Assembly: GCF_025698545.1 (NCBI RefSeq)
Contig: NC_068570.1
Location: 56,191,924-56,255,923 of the forward strand
Length of the DNA stretch: 64,000 bases
From: Gossypium raimondii
Taxonomy: Eukaryota; Streptophyta; Magnoliopsida; Malvales; Malvaceae
Direction: 5' to 3'
A program made the position numbers and the translations under genes. Each line of letters begins with the position of its first letter. Positions within the stretch are counted from its first letter, which is position 1. This document shows positions 36,200 to 46,653 of the stretch, piece after piece. The notes beneath the pieces are model-generated. The model did not search any database. It was not told the origin of the DNA and worked only from the letters and a program-made list of their open reading frames with translations.

Positions 36200-36694
36200 T
36201 GTTGGTGCAACAATAGAAACTAGCAGACTCAGCAAGTATCTTGTCGAGCAAGCCTCGAGACTTGCTGAGCAAACAAACTATTTCGAGCAAAAGAAAGAAG
36301 GAAATTTAAGCTAAAGAAAAAAGAAGAGAGTATTGATGAACAAAGTTGATTTCATTCATAAAAATTTGAATAATGGCACAATGCCAATACATAAACCAAG
36401 CACTAAGCTTGTCAAAAACAGTAAACATTCACCTAATGGTTACCTAACACCACTAAACATTGAAACTTGAAGTAATTAGCTTGTGTATACAAGCAAAGCT
36501 GAATTAACAGCTCATATGTCAGCAAATTACATCAATCATCTACCTAACATAGTTCTAAATGAACTAGATTACATTTCATTAACTAAAGATTACAAAATGA
36601 ACTAGAACAAGTTGAATCAACAACTCCTGCATAGCTTGGTCTTTCTGGCCTGCATACTGTCAAGAGTTTGCTGCATGCTGAACCAACTTCTTCA
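36200..36694 (-). repeat. 3' LTR of the minus-strand Copia element
   Basis: On the element's strand it starts TGAAGAAGTTGG and ends GCACCAACA. It directly follows the purine tract CCAAGGAGGAG, and the polyprotein's TGA stop is its first three bases (36692-36694). Confidence 0.9.
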
Positions 36695-37741
36695 CTCCTC
36701 CTTGGTTTGCATGGAGCAAACACCTAGCTTCATTCTTAGACATTCGAACCTTGTGACATTAAGAGCTTTAGTCAAAATGTCTGCAAGTTGATCCTCAGAA
36801 TTATAGTGGATCAGTTTTACTTCTTGAGCTTGCTCCATTTCTCGAACAACATGCAGCTTTATGCTAAAATGCTTTGTTCTTCCATGGAACACTGGATTTT
36901 TAGCAATTGCAACTGCAGATTGATTATCACAGAAGATCTCAGTAGCTTCCTTCTGATGCACATTCAGGTCACCAAAGATTTTCCTTAGCCAGATGGCTTG
37001 GTTGACAGCATTTGCTGTTCCCACATACTCTGCTTCAGCAGTTGATTGAGCCACCAGACTTTGCTTCTTCGAGCTCCAGCAAAACATGGCTGAACCAAGG
37101 TTAAAAGCATACCCTGAGGTGCTTTTCATGTCATCTATCGAGCCAGCCCAGTCACTATCAGTGTAGCCAACCAGCTTCAGATTTCCTTCTTTGCTGTACT
37201 TCAAACCATAGTTTAAAGTGCCTTTGACATATCTCAACACTCTCTTTGCAGCTTGGAAATGCTTCTCATTACAACAATGCAAGAACCTTGAGAGCAATCC
37301 TACAACATATATGATGTCTGGTCTAGTGGCAGTCAAGTATAGCAAGCAACCAACTAGACTCCTGTAGGTTGTTTCACATACCTTCTCAAAATCACCTTGG
37401 CTCGATAGTTTTTCTCCAACAGCAACAGGTGTTTTAGTTGCCTTGCTATTTTGCATGGAGAACTTGGTCAGAATCTTTGTGGCAAAGCTTCTCTGGCTTA
37501 GAAATATCTCATTTTGTGCTTGAAACACCTCCATTCCAAGAAAATAGGACATCTCCCCAAGATCAGACATTTCAAACACTTCCTGCATCTTGATTTTGAA
37601 ATCAACCAGCACTGCTCGATCTCCTCCTGTCACCAGCAGGTCATCAACATATAGGGACACAATGAGTTGTGTTTGTGTCCCTTGCTTCTTGACATACAGT
37701 GTTGGCTCACTCTTGCTTCTATCGAATCCCAGATCAGCCAA
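36692..37741 (-). pseudogene. Copia reverse transcriptase C-terminal part and RNase H
   Basis: A 349-codon open stretch starts at MADLGFDRSKSEPTLYVKK. It holds the YVDD catalytic motif (SLYVDDLLVTG), then the connection domain, then RNase H with TDSDWAGSIDDMKSTSGY, STAEAEYVG and CDNQSAVAIAKNPVFHGRTKH. It ends LADILTKALN to SMQTKEE. The catalytic residues of both domains appear present. It joins the upstream segment through three single-base losses at about 37755-37790, which together restore the frame, so this half may be a usable frame apart from a short scrambled stretch. Confidence 0.9.
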
Positions 37742-37780
37742 GTAGCCATCAATTACATTGTACCAGCCCTTGGAGCTGTT

Positions 37781-38749
37781 TTAAGCCATATAGGCCTTCT
37801 TCAGTTTGTAGACCATATGCTCTCTGCCAGCTATTTCAAACCCTTGTGGTTGTTCAACATAGATGTCTTCATCTAAGAAACCATTCAGAAAGGCTGATTT
37901 CACATCAAGTTGATGGATTTTCCATTCGAGCTGTGCTGCTAAGGCAATCAGCAGTCTGATGGTGTCGAGCCTGGCCACTGGTGCAAAGGTCTCCAGGTAG
38001 TCCAGGCCATACCTCTGACTGAACCCCTTGACAACCAGCCTTGCTTTCAGTTTGTTTAAGGTTCCATCATCATTCTGCTTGGCTTTGTACACCCATTTTA
38101 CCCCAATCACCTTCCTTTTGACTGGCCTTTCAACCAATTCCCAGGTCTGGTTCTTCTCAATCATGCTGATCTCCTCAGCCATTGCTTGCTTCCACCCTTG
38201 CTGAGCTTCAGCCTCTTCAAAGTTGATAGGTTCAGCTATGGCTACATGAGCCCTTTCATAAATCTCAGCCAATGGCCTTGTTCCTCTGACTGGTTCATCA
38301 TCAATATCCATTTCAAGGACATTTTGGTCTGGCTCAGCTTGGTCTGCTGCAAGTTCTTCAGAAACTTCTTCAGGTTCATGTCCTTCCCAGTTCCAACATG
38401 ACCTTTCATCAAATACCACATCCCTGCTTACTGACACTTTGTTTGTTGAAGGATCTAAAATCCTATAGCCCTTCTTAACAGTGCTATAGCCCACCAAAAC
38501 ACCAAGTCGAGCCCTTTCAGACAATTTGTCCCTTTTAACAGCAGGTACATGTGCATAACAGATGCATCCAAAGACCATCAGATGAGCCAGTGATGGCTTG
38601 AAGCCAAACCAGGCCTCGAATGGGGTCTTTTGATCCAAAGCCTTGGTTGGAAGTCTATTTTGAATGTAAGTTGCAGTGTTAACTGCTTCTGCCCATAGTG
38701 CTTTAGGCAGATTCTTCTGAATCATCAAGCACCTGGCCATATCCATCAA
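37781..38749 (-). pseudogene. Copia integrase C-terminus and reverse transcriptase N-terminal part
   Basis: Starts just after an in-frame stop in the integrase. It contains the integrase C-terminal stretch (SLMDMARCLM to FGCICYAHVP, GYSTVKKGYRI), then the linker, then reverse transcriptase with WKQAMAEEI, WVYKAK, KARLVVKGF, DYLETFAPVARLDTIR and [11 protein letters not shown]. The frame is lost at KKA(L)YGL through a missing base. Confidence 0.9.
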
Positions 38750-38791
38750 ACTCCTATTCTTCCTTTCACTTACACCATTCTGCTGAGGTGT

Positions 38792-40051
38792 CTATGTGTT
38801 GGTAAGTTGATGTTTGATGCCTGCCTTATCACAGAAGGCTTGGAACTGAGCTGAGGTGTACTCAGTCCAATTATCAGACCTTATGGTCTTCACCTTGCAG
38901 CCTGTTTCAGTCTCAGCAGCAGTTTTGAACTTCCAAAACACAGTGGCCACCTCTGATTTCTGTTTTAAGAAGTAAATCCAGCAATATCTCGAGAAATCAT
39001 CAATGAATAGTATAAAATACCTGTTTCCATTTAATGACTCAGTCTTCATAGGGCCACACACATCAGTATGCACTAGTTGGAGTTTTTCAGAGGCTCTCCA
39101 AGCTTGATTCGAGGGAAATGGAAGTCTGGTCTGCTTTCCTTGTTGACATACTTCACATACATCATCATGGTCCACCGAGTTGATGAAATTTTCAGCCAGG
39201 TCCTCTCTGACCATTCGGGCCATCGATCTGAAGTTGGCATGTCCCAGTCTTTGATGCCACAGCTTGGATTCATCTGAAGTGGCTGTGTAGGCAATGTCTG
39301 ACTTCTTTGTCCAGTCAACCACAAAGCTCTTATCAGCCATAGGGACTGCCATCAGTTTGGATCCACTTGGATCACTGATTTGGCACTGGTGGTCTTTAAA
39401 CACAACAGAATAACCTTTTTCCAGCAACTGAGCTATGCTGAGCAGGTTTCTGTCAATTTCAGGCACCAACAGCACATTTGAAATCACTTTGGTACCTGTA
39501 AGGGTGCATATCAGCACATCACCCTTGCCTTCAGCTTGAATAAAATGACCATTTCCTATCTTGACTTTAGTTCTGCAGCTTCTGTCTAAAGACTTGAAGA
39601 TTGCAGCATCAGGTGTCATGTGGTTGGTACATCCACTGTCTAGGAGCCAACCAGATGAGGACCTTTCCTGAGCAGCTGAGCATGACACAGCAAAGACTTG
39701 CTCCTCTTGGTCACTGTCCTCCTTAGCTACTCGAGCCTCAGCTTTCATCTGTTGAAACTGATTGTGCCTTGATTTGGCCTTGCTCTTGCAGACTCTCTCA
39801 ACATGACCTTTCTTCTTACAATGCTGACACACAGCATCTGGATTGAACCAGCATTTTTCTTCTGAATGACCAGCCTTTCTGCAGTGCTTGCAAGTCTGAC
39901 CTTCTCTCCTTGCAGCATCATTCTTTGGCTTGTCTCTCCAGGCCTTCTTGCCTTTATAGGTAGTGTTTGTTCTTGCCTGAAAGGCACCTTCTTGATGCTC
40001 CTCCAGTCTGCTTGCTCTCCTCTGCTCTTGAGCATATAGAGCATTGATCAA
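38792..40051 (-). pseudogene. Copia gag C-terminus, protease and integrase core
   Basis: The 419-codon segment has two zinc knuckles (CKHCRKAGHSEEKC and CQHCKKKGHVERVC), the aspartic protease LLDSGCTNHM, the pre-integrase zinc finger LWHQRLGHANFRS...CEVCQQGK, and the integrase core with HTDVCGPM and IRSDNWTEY. In the last motif Gly is replaced by Trp. It ends at a TAG where the family has Tyr (HQLTNTY). Confidence 0.9.
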
Positions 40052-40056
40052 CTCTG

Positions 40057-40620
40057 TCAGAGAGATGGTGACAGGTCCCTTGAGTCCTCGAGAGATGAGA
40101 TTTTTGCCTCATACCTCTCAAGCAGAGTTGCTATAACCTTCTCCACTATCCTAGCTTCATTGAACTGCTCTCCAAGGAGCCTGATGTTGTTAACCACAGC
40201 CATAATCCTGTCAGAATATTGCTTGACAGTTTCTTCTTCCTTCATCTTCAAATTCTCGAAATCTCTCCTCAAGTTCAACAACTATTGCTGCCTTGTCCTC
40301 TCTGTCCCTTGAAACTCTTCTTGCAACTTGTCCCAGGCCTATTTTGGTGTTTCACAGGCCATAATCCTTGTGAAAATCACATCAGACACTGAGTTCTGGA
40401 TGCAAGACATGGCTTTGTGCCTCTTGGTCCTTTCATCAGCATGCTGCCTGATCTGAGCCACTGTTGGATTAGCTCTAAGTGGCTCTGGTTCAACATCAGA
40501 GTTGACCACCTCCCACAGATCAAAAGCCTGCAGGTAGGTCTTCATTTTGACCACCCATATGTGATAGCCCTCTCCATTGAAGACTTGGGGTGCAGCTGGT
40601 GAAAAGCTTGATGAAGCCAT
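40057..40620 (-). pseudogene. Copia gag N-terminal part, three lesions
   Basis: The likely start is the ATG at 40618-40620 (MASSSFSPAAPQVFNGEGYH). The gag frame runs through YLQAFDLWEVV and FTRIMACETPK, and meets two CAG-to-TAG stops (40339-40341 and 40282-40284). It resumes with NLRRDFENLKMKEEETVKQYS, and shifts by one base near 40075 after SLEDSRDL. Comparison with the plus-strand Copia at 43430-44116 shows the expected reading. Confidence 0.85.
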
Positions 40621-40648
40621 GGATTTGTATAACAGATCCCTTAAGAAA

Positions 40649-40666
40649 TAGGCTCTAGATACCAAT
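40649..40666 (-). other. tRNA-Met-type primer-binding site, minus-strand Copia
   Basis: On the element's strand the bases after the LTR read ATTGGTATCTAGAGCC. The usual plant initiator-tRNA-Met site is TGGTATCAGAGCC, so one extra T is present in the middle. Confidence 0.8.
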
Positions 40667-41161
40667 TGTTGGTGCAACAATAGAAACTAGCAGACTCAGC
40701 AAGTATCTTGTCGAGCAAGCCTCGAGACTTGCTGAGCAAACAAACTATTTCGAGCAAAAGAAAGAAGGAAATTTAAGCTAAGGAAAAAAGAAGAGAGTAT
40801 TGATGAACAAAGTTGATTTCATTCATAAAAATTTGAATAATGGCACAATGCCAATACATAAACCAAGCACTAAGCTTGTCAAAAACAGTAAACATTCACC
40901 TAATGGTTACCTAACACCACTAAACATTGAAACTTGAAGTAATTAGCTTGTGTATGCAAGCAAAGCTGAATTAACAGCTCATATGTCAGCAAATTACATC
41001 AATCATCTACCTAACATAGTTCTAAATGAACTAGATTACATTTCATTAACTAAAGATTACAAAATGAACTAGAACAAGTTGAATCAACAGCTCCTGCATA
41101 GCTTGGTCTTTCTGGCCTGCATACTGTCAAGAGTTTGCTGCATGCTGAACCAACTTCTTCA
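40667..41161 (-). repeat. 5' LTR of the minus-strand Copia element
   Basis: The same length as the 3' LTR (495 bp), with three substitutions between them (near 36314/40781, 36517/40984 and 36627/41094), all A/G exchanges on the plus strand. Confidence 0.9.
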
Positions 41162-41198
41162 TGAAACTACTGGTTTCTGCCTCTATTGGAACCTCCAT
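41162..41198 (-). pseudogene. Serpin pseudogene, start codon and first codons
   Basis: The minus-strand ATG at 41196-41198 begins MEVPIEAETSSF. Its frame continues exactly into NTYFCLLLANNIL at 36194 once the Copia element and one TGAAA copy are set aside. This fixes the true serpin start and proves the element landed in exon 1, 12 codons in. The LTR-derived start MLHQHF seen beside 36213 is therefore not original. Confidence 0.85.
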
Positions 41199-41974
41199 TG
41201 CAGTCTGCTTAAGCTCATGAAATTTGTCTTGTTTATATAGAAAGAATTGAAGGGTGGTTGCTTAGTTTGCAAGCAATATTTTGGGTTAGCTGGCTGTTGA
41301 CTTGTTCATAATGTTTATGCATAGTTAAATACCAGAGGTATTACTTAGACTTTACGAGGAAATTATAGTTTTCTTCCACTTACCGAGAGAAGCCCTTTTA
41401 GCATCAAATGATAATTTTAATTCTTTATTTTTTAAATTTATATTAAATATATAAAATTATATATTTAAATTTTTATGAGTTATATTTTAATTTTTAAATT
41501 TTAGTTTATATATTGAATTAAATTTTATAAATAATTAATATTAATTATTTAAAAATATTTACATTTTACATTTTATATTTCATATATTAAAATATTAACA
41601 AAAATTATAATATATTATTTTTATATTCTTACTAAAATATCATAATATTAACTAATTTGAACATTAGTTAAATGCATACTTGTTACTTTATAACATCATG
41701 TCTAAAATGCATATTTTTTCTCAAAAGTTCATTTTGACAGCAATATTGAACACTTAAATTTTTAACCAAAATTTTCAAAAATACTTCCCAAAATCACTTT
41801 TCCACGACACTTTTTAAAAACACTTCTCAAAAGCAATACTAAACTAGCCCTATCAAGAATTGGTGGTTTGATCAGTTGGATCATTAGTCTGATTTTGCAA
41901 AATTTTGTAATAGTAAAATGTACTAAATTTTTCAAAATTGTCGTATAAAAATATTTTTTTATAAAATGCTCAAA
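41199..41974. other. Serpin upstream region, no other gene
   Basis: The first ~200 bases are the former serpin 5' side, with TTATATAG-type sequence near 41233-41240 (minus-strand CTATATAAAC) at a plausible distance for a TATA box, about 40 bases upstream of the ATG. The rest is AT-rich and repetitive. Confidence 0.4.
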
Positions 41975-42560
41975 TAAAAGTTATCAAGTTTTAATTCTTC
42001 GATATATTTTCTAGTAGTATTTGATTTAATTATCATTTACTCTTTCAACATTTATTGGAAAATTTTAAAAATTGATTTTTTATATGAACAATCAAAAGTT
42101 TAATCTTAATTATTTAATTTTTTAAAATATTTTAGAAAATTATATATAATAATAGAATTAGAGAATGATAGAAAATCAGTGAATGCATTCATTTCTAAAT
42201 TATATACGAAAAATTTAACGGCAATGATTCTTTCACCTAATTATATTAATTAGAATAACTAAATTGAAAAAGAATTAAAGTGACCGAAACAAGACAAATT
42301 TTATTTTAAAATGACTGTTTTATGTTGTTTAGATTTTGATTCACTATTCATGACGTTGAAAAATTGTTTTACAAAAACAATTGAACAATGGAATGCGAAC
42401 AAAAAGTCATACAAGAATAGTTTTAACAAAAACCTTTTGAATAATTAAGTGACTTAAATTAAACTTTAAAATAATTCAATAATCATTTTATAAATTTTCA
42501 AAGTTGAATGATCTAAACTCACTAATAATTTAATAAATTTCAACCGCTTCCCTAAAAATG
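41975..42560. repeat. ~0.8 kb intergenic module, copy 3
   Basis: Third, more diverged copy of the module at 4530-5345 and 10790-11640, with the TTTAATTATCATTTACTC and AATAATTAAGTGACTTA landmarks. Confidence 0.65.
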
Positions 42561-42736
42561 ATTTATTTATAACAATGGAAAATCATGGGTAATTTCTATA
42601 CCTATTATTATCAAATGATTGAGTTATCCTCTGGACACAATGTATATATTATCCAGTGCTCTCGTGGTCAATATTTTTAGAATTGGATCAAATCAATCAC
42701 CAATTCTTGATTTCATCAAATCTATCAATACAATTC

Positions 42737-42737
<1 letters not shown>

Positions 42738-42764
<27 letters not shown>
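42738..42764. repeat. (AT)n microsatellite
   Basis: About thirteen AT dinucleotides in a row. Confidence 0.9.
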
Positions 42765-42769
<5 letters not shown>

Positions 42770-42924
42770 GTCCGAGGAAATGCATTCAATAAAATCATAT
42801 AGGAATACAATGCCAACTATTGTTTAAAGTTGTGATTTTTTATTATATTAAAGTTCGGTACCAATTATTTTAGCATATTATTTATTTCTTATTTCAACCC
42901 CACATCCCTGATTGAATATATATA

Positions 42925-43326
42925 TGTTGAAGCACACCAGCAGCAGCAAACCAGCATTTGAGCAAGACCAGAAGTAGCTTGTTTCATTTTGTTTATTTTA
43001 ATCTTTTTGTAAAGCTATCAAGTTGACATGTAACTTGATTTCTAGAGTTAGTAGGATTTGAATATGATGCATGTAATAGCTGATTTATTTCAGCTTTTAA
43101 CTTGTATTATTTTAGTTGGCAACTTGCCAAATTTAGTGGGAGCAGTTACATTTTTAGGTAACTGACTTGTTATTCTTGTAACTCTTTTATATTTTGAAAT
43201 GAAAATGAAAATCATTATGACTTCCTCATTTAGTTACTTTTTTCTTAGCTTTTCAATTATTTTGCTTGCTGTTTTCATGAGCTTATGCTCTTATTGTTCA
43301 CTGTTGCTGCTGCCATTGTTCCAACA
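42925..43326 (+). repeat. 5' LTR of the plus-strand Copia, 31 bp deleted
   Basis: Begins TGTTGAAGCACACC and ends GTTCCAACA. Compared with the 3' LTR it lacks 31 bases (47344-47374), with TGA at both edges of the missing stretch. Confidence 0.9.
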
Positions 43327-43342
43327 AATGGTAATCAGAGCC
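43327..43342 (+). other. tRNA-Met-type primer-binding site, plus-strand Copia
   Basis: AATGGTAATCAGAGCC follows the 5' LTR. It equals the plant initiator-tRNA-Met site with one extra A. Confidence 0.8.
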
Positions 43343-43429
43343 TCTAGTCTTTGAGGACCTCTGTTGTTTAAGTTTTTTGTTTTAAAAAAAACTTAAAAAT
43401 TCGAGTTTGTCAAACCTTTTTTCAGCAAC

Positions 43430-44116
43430 ATGAGCTTTGCACCTCCTCCACCACCAGTTTTTGTTGGAGAAAACTACCACACTTGGGTAGTTAAAATGAA
43501 AACTTATCTCCAAGCACTTGATCTGTGGAATACAGTTGAAAATGAAGTAGAGCCACCATCATTGAGAGAAAATCCAACTATTGCTCAAATCAGGCAGCAT
43601 GGTGAGGAGCGAGCCAAGAAGCACAAACCTATGGCCTGCCTACAGAATGGTGTGTCTGATGTGATCTTCACTCGCATCATGGCCTGTGACTCACCTAAGT
43701 AAGCATTGGACAGGCTGAAAGAGGAGTTCATGGGATCATATAAGACTAGGCAGCAACAAGTCATCAACCTTAGAAGGAAATTTGAAAATCTAAAAATGAA
43801 GGAGTCAGAAACTATCAAACAATATTCTGATAGGATCATGGCTACTGTTAACAACATTAGACTTCTTGGAGAGGATTTCAGTGATAGCAGGGTTGTTGAA
43901 AAAGTGATAACCACTCTTCCTGAGAGGTTTGAGTTAAAATTCTCCTCACTGGAGGACTCGAGGGATCTCACAACCATCTCATTGTCTGAGTTGGTTAACT
44001 CACTCTATGCACTTGAGCAGAGGAGAGCTAGCGGACAGGATGAGGATCCTGAAGGTGCTTTCCAAGCAAAGGTCAGAGAAGCTTCTAGCTCAAATCAGAA
44101 GGCTAAGAAGCCTTAG
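43430..44116 (+). pseudogene. Copia gag, stops at 43700 and 44114
   Basis: MSFAPPPPPVFVGENYHTWVVKMKTYL starts gag. An in-frame TAA at 43700-43702 sits where the related element has Gln. The frame then continues through INLRRKFENLKMKESE and SLEDSRDLTTISLSELV to a TAG at 44114-44116. No frameshift is needed; only stops interrupt it. Confidence 0.9.
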
Positions 44117-45253
44117 TTTGAAAAGAGGGACAGATCAAAGAAAGATGCAGGCAGAAGGAGGTTTCCACTATGCATTCACTGCAAGAAGTCTAACCACTTG
44201 GAGAAGTATTGTTGGAATAGACCAGGTATCCAGTGCAAAAGTTGCAAGCAGTATGGCCATCATGAAAAGATTTGTAAAAATCAAGAAAAGACACAAGCTC
44301 AGCCATTACAAGCTAAGACTGCTGAGGATCTTCTAGCTCAGGAGGAGCATGTCTTCACAGCTTCATGCTTTACAGTCAAAAGCGATAGCAGTTGGCTTGT
44401 GGACAGTGGCTGCTCACACCATATGGCAGCTGCTAAAAGTCTATTTAAGGACCTTGACAGGAGCTATGCCTCAAAGTTCGGGATAGGCAATGGAAACTTG
44501 ATTGAAGCTAAGGGCAGAGGTGATGCTGTGATAAACACTGGCTCAAGTAACAAGGTTATTTTTGATGTTCTATATGTGCCTGAAATAGATCAAAACCTAC
44601 TAGGTATAGGTCAATTGGTTAAGAAAGGCTATTCTCTAGTTTTCAAGTATGATTCTTGTGTTATTAGTGATGATCATGGCAGAGAGATTGTCTTAGCACC
44701 TATGATAGATAAATGCTTCATGTTGGATGTAAGCAAGCTTGAGAGAAAGGCCTACACAAGCTTAACTGACACTACTAATCTATGGCATAAAAGGTTTGGC
44801 CATGTCAACTTAAGGTCACTAGATTTGTTGCACAAAATGAATTTGACTGAATATATGACCAAAGTTGAGGCCTGTGAATTTGTTTGTAAAGTGTGCCAAC
44901 TTGGTAAACAGGCCAGGTTGCCTTTTCCAGTAAACCAAGCATGGAGGGCTCGAGAAAGGCTTGAGTTGGTGCACTCAGATGTCTGTGGACCAATGAAGAC
45001 TTCTTCATTGAATGGTAGTAAGTATTTTATATTGTTTATTGATGATCTGACCAGATTTTGTTGGGTTTATTTCATGAGACAGAAGTCAGAAGTCTTTGGA
45101 AAATTTAAGGCTTTGGCAGAAAATCAAACAAGCTACAGGATTAAGGCCTTGAGGACAGATAATAGTTTTGAGTATTTGTCTGAAAGATTTCAGAAACTGT
45201 GTAAGCAGGCTGGTATTCATCATCAGTTGACCATAGTGTACACTCCTCAGTAA
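44117..45253 (+). pseudogene. Copia zinc knuckles, protease and integrase core
   Basis: In frame with gag. The knuckles are CIHCKKSNHLEKYC (central Gly replaced) and CKSCKQYGHHEKIC. The protease motif is WLVDSGCSHHM. The pre-integrase finger reads LWHKRFGHVNLRS...CKVCQLGKQ. The integrase core has HSDVCGPM and LRTDNSFEYLS, where Gly and Thr of DNGTE are changed. It ends at a TAA (45251) in place of Gln in the PQQNG motif. Confidence 0.9.
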
Positions 45254-45259
45254 AATGGA

Positions 45260-46653
45260 GTGTGTGAGAGGAAGAACAGAACAGTGATGAACATGGCCAG
45301 ATGTTTGTTGTTTCAAAGCAAGCTTCCAAACATTTTTTGGGCTGAAGGTGTCAACACATCAGTGTACTTGCTTAATAGGTTTCCAACACATGCTGTGAAG
45401 GATAGGACCCCTTTTGAAGTATGGTATGGTCTTAAACCAGTTGTTTCTCATTTAAAAACATTTGGTTGTATGTGTTATGTGCTTGTACCTGCAGAAAGAA
45501 GGACCAAACTTGAGAAGAGGTCAGTTCCAGGCATATTTGTAGGCTACAGTAGCTGCAAGAAGGGCTACAGAATATTTGATCCCTCGACCAAGAAGATTTT
45601 GGTAAGTAGGGATGTCAAAATTGATGAAGGAAGGTTTTGGAGTCTAAATGGCTCTGACTCAAGTCAGTTTGAAGAAGAGCAGATTGACAACAATCTAGAA
45701 TTGACAGAAAATAAAGTCAGTAATACCAATGTAGATGATACTCATGTAAGAGGAACTAGAACCATTGCTGATATCTACCAGAGATGCAATGTAGCCATTA
45801 TTGAGCCTTCGAGCTATAAAGAAGCTGTAAAAAATAAGAGCTGGAAGAAGGCCATGGACGCTGAAATTGACATAATTCACAAAAATGACACTTGGGATTT
45901 TGTGGACAAACCTGATCAGAAGAAGGTAATAGGTGTCAAGTGGGTTTTCATAGCCAAATTCAATGCTGACGGATCTTTGAACAAACACAAGGCAAGGCTT
46001 GTGGTGAAAGGGTATAGCCAACAGTTTGGCATTGATTTTGAGGAGACATTTGCTCCAGTAGCAAGGTTAGACACCATAAAACTTCTGTTTGCCTTGGCTG
46101 CACAGAATCAGTGGAGGGTTCATTAACTTGATGTTAAATCAGCCTTCCTAAATGGATTTCTTAAAGAAGAAATTTATGTACAGCCTGATGGATTTAAAGT
46201 CCAAGGAAAGGAAAACAAGGTTTATAAGCTGAAGAAGACACTCTATGGACTGAAACAGGCTCCTCGAGCCTGGTATGACAAGATAGATACTTACCTGTCT
46301 AGGCTCAATTTCGAGAAAAGTTTGAGTGAGCCAACTTTGTTTGTAAAGAAGTCCAAAGATGGGACCTTGCTGATTGTCTCAATATATGTGAATGATCTGT
46401 TAGTGGCTGGAAGCAGGTTGATTTGATCTAGGAATTCAAAGGGAAAATGCAAGATATGTTTGATATGACAGACTTAGGAATTATGACTTACTTCCTTGGT
46501 ATGGAAGTAAACTAGTCTGATCAATGCATTTTTATTAGTCAACATGCATTTGCCTTGAAAATTCTTACTAAGTTTCATATGGAAAATAGCAAACCAGTGA
46601 GCATTCCACTAGCTGTGTGAGAGAAACTAAGCAGCTTTGGAAATAAAGAAAAG
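45260..46653 (+). pseudogene. Copia integrase end and reverse transcriptase, catalytic YVND
   Basis: It runs MCERKNRTVMNMARCL to a TAA at 46124, where the family has Gln (HQLDV), then on through [11 protein letters not shown] and [14 protein letters not shown]. The catalytic motif reads YVND rather than YVDD (Asn codon at 46391-46393), so this copy's reverse transcriptase should be inactive. A small deletion near 46425 shifts the frame. Further stops lie at 46513 and 46618. Confidence 0.88.

Larger units (their letters stand above)
36200..41161 (-). mobile_element. Full-length Copia (Ty1) retrotransposon, TSD TGAAA, inside the serpin
   Basis: Two 495-bp LTRs (36200-36694 and 40667-41161) differ at only three positions by eye. 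The 5-bp duplication TGAAA flanks it (36195-36199 and 41162-41166). The minus-strand order is LTR, primer-binding site, gag, protease, integrase, reverse transcriptase, RNase H, purine tract, LTR. Integrase before reverse transcriptase is the Copia arrangement. The coding region carries several stops and frameshifts although the LTRs are nearly identical. Confidence 0.95.

Noticed and set aside
35767..36213. Serpin start at MLHQHF near 36213
   Set aside because: Those codons come from the Copia LTR. The original start is the ATG at 41196-41198, beyond the insertion.
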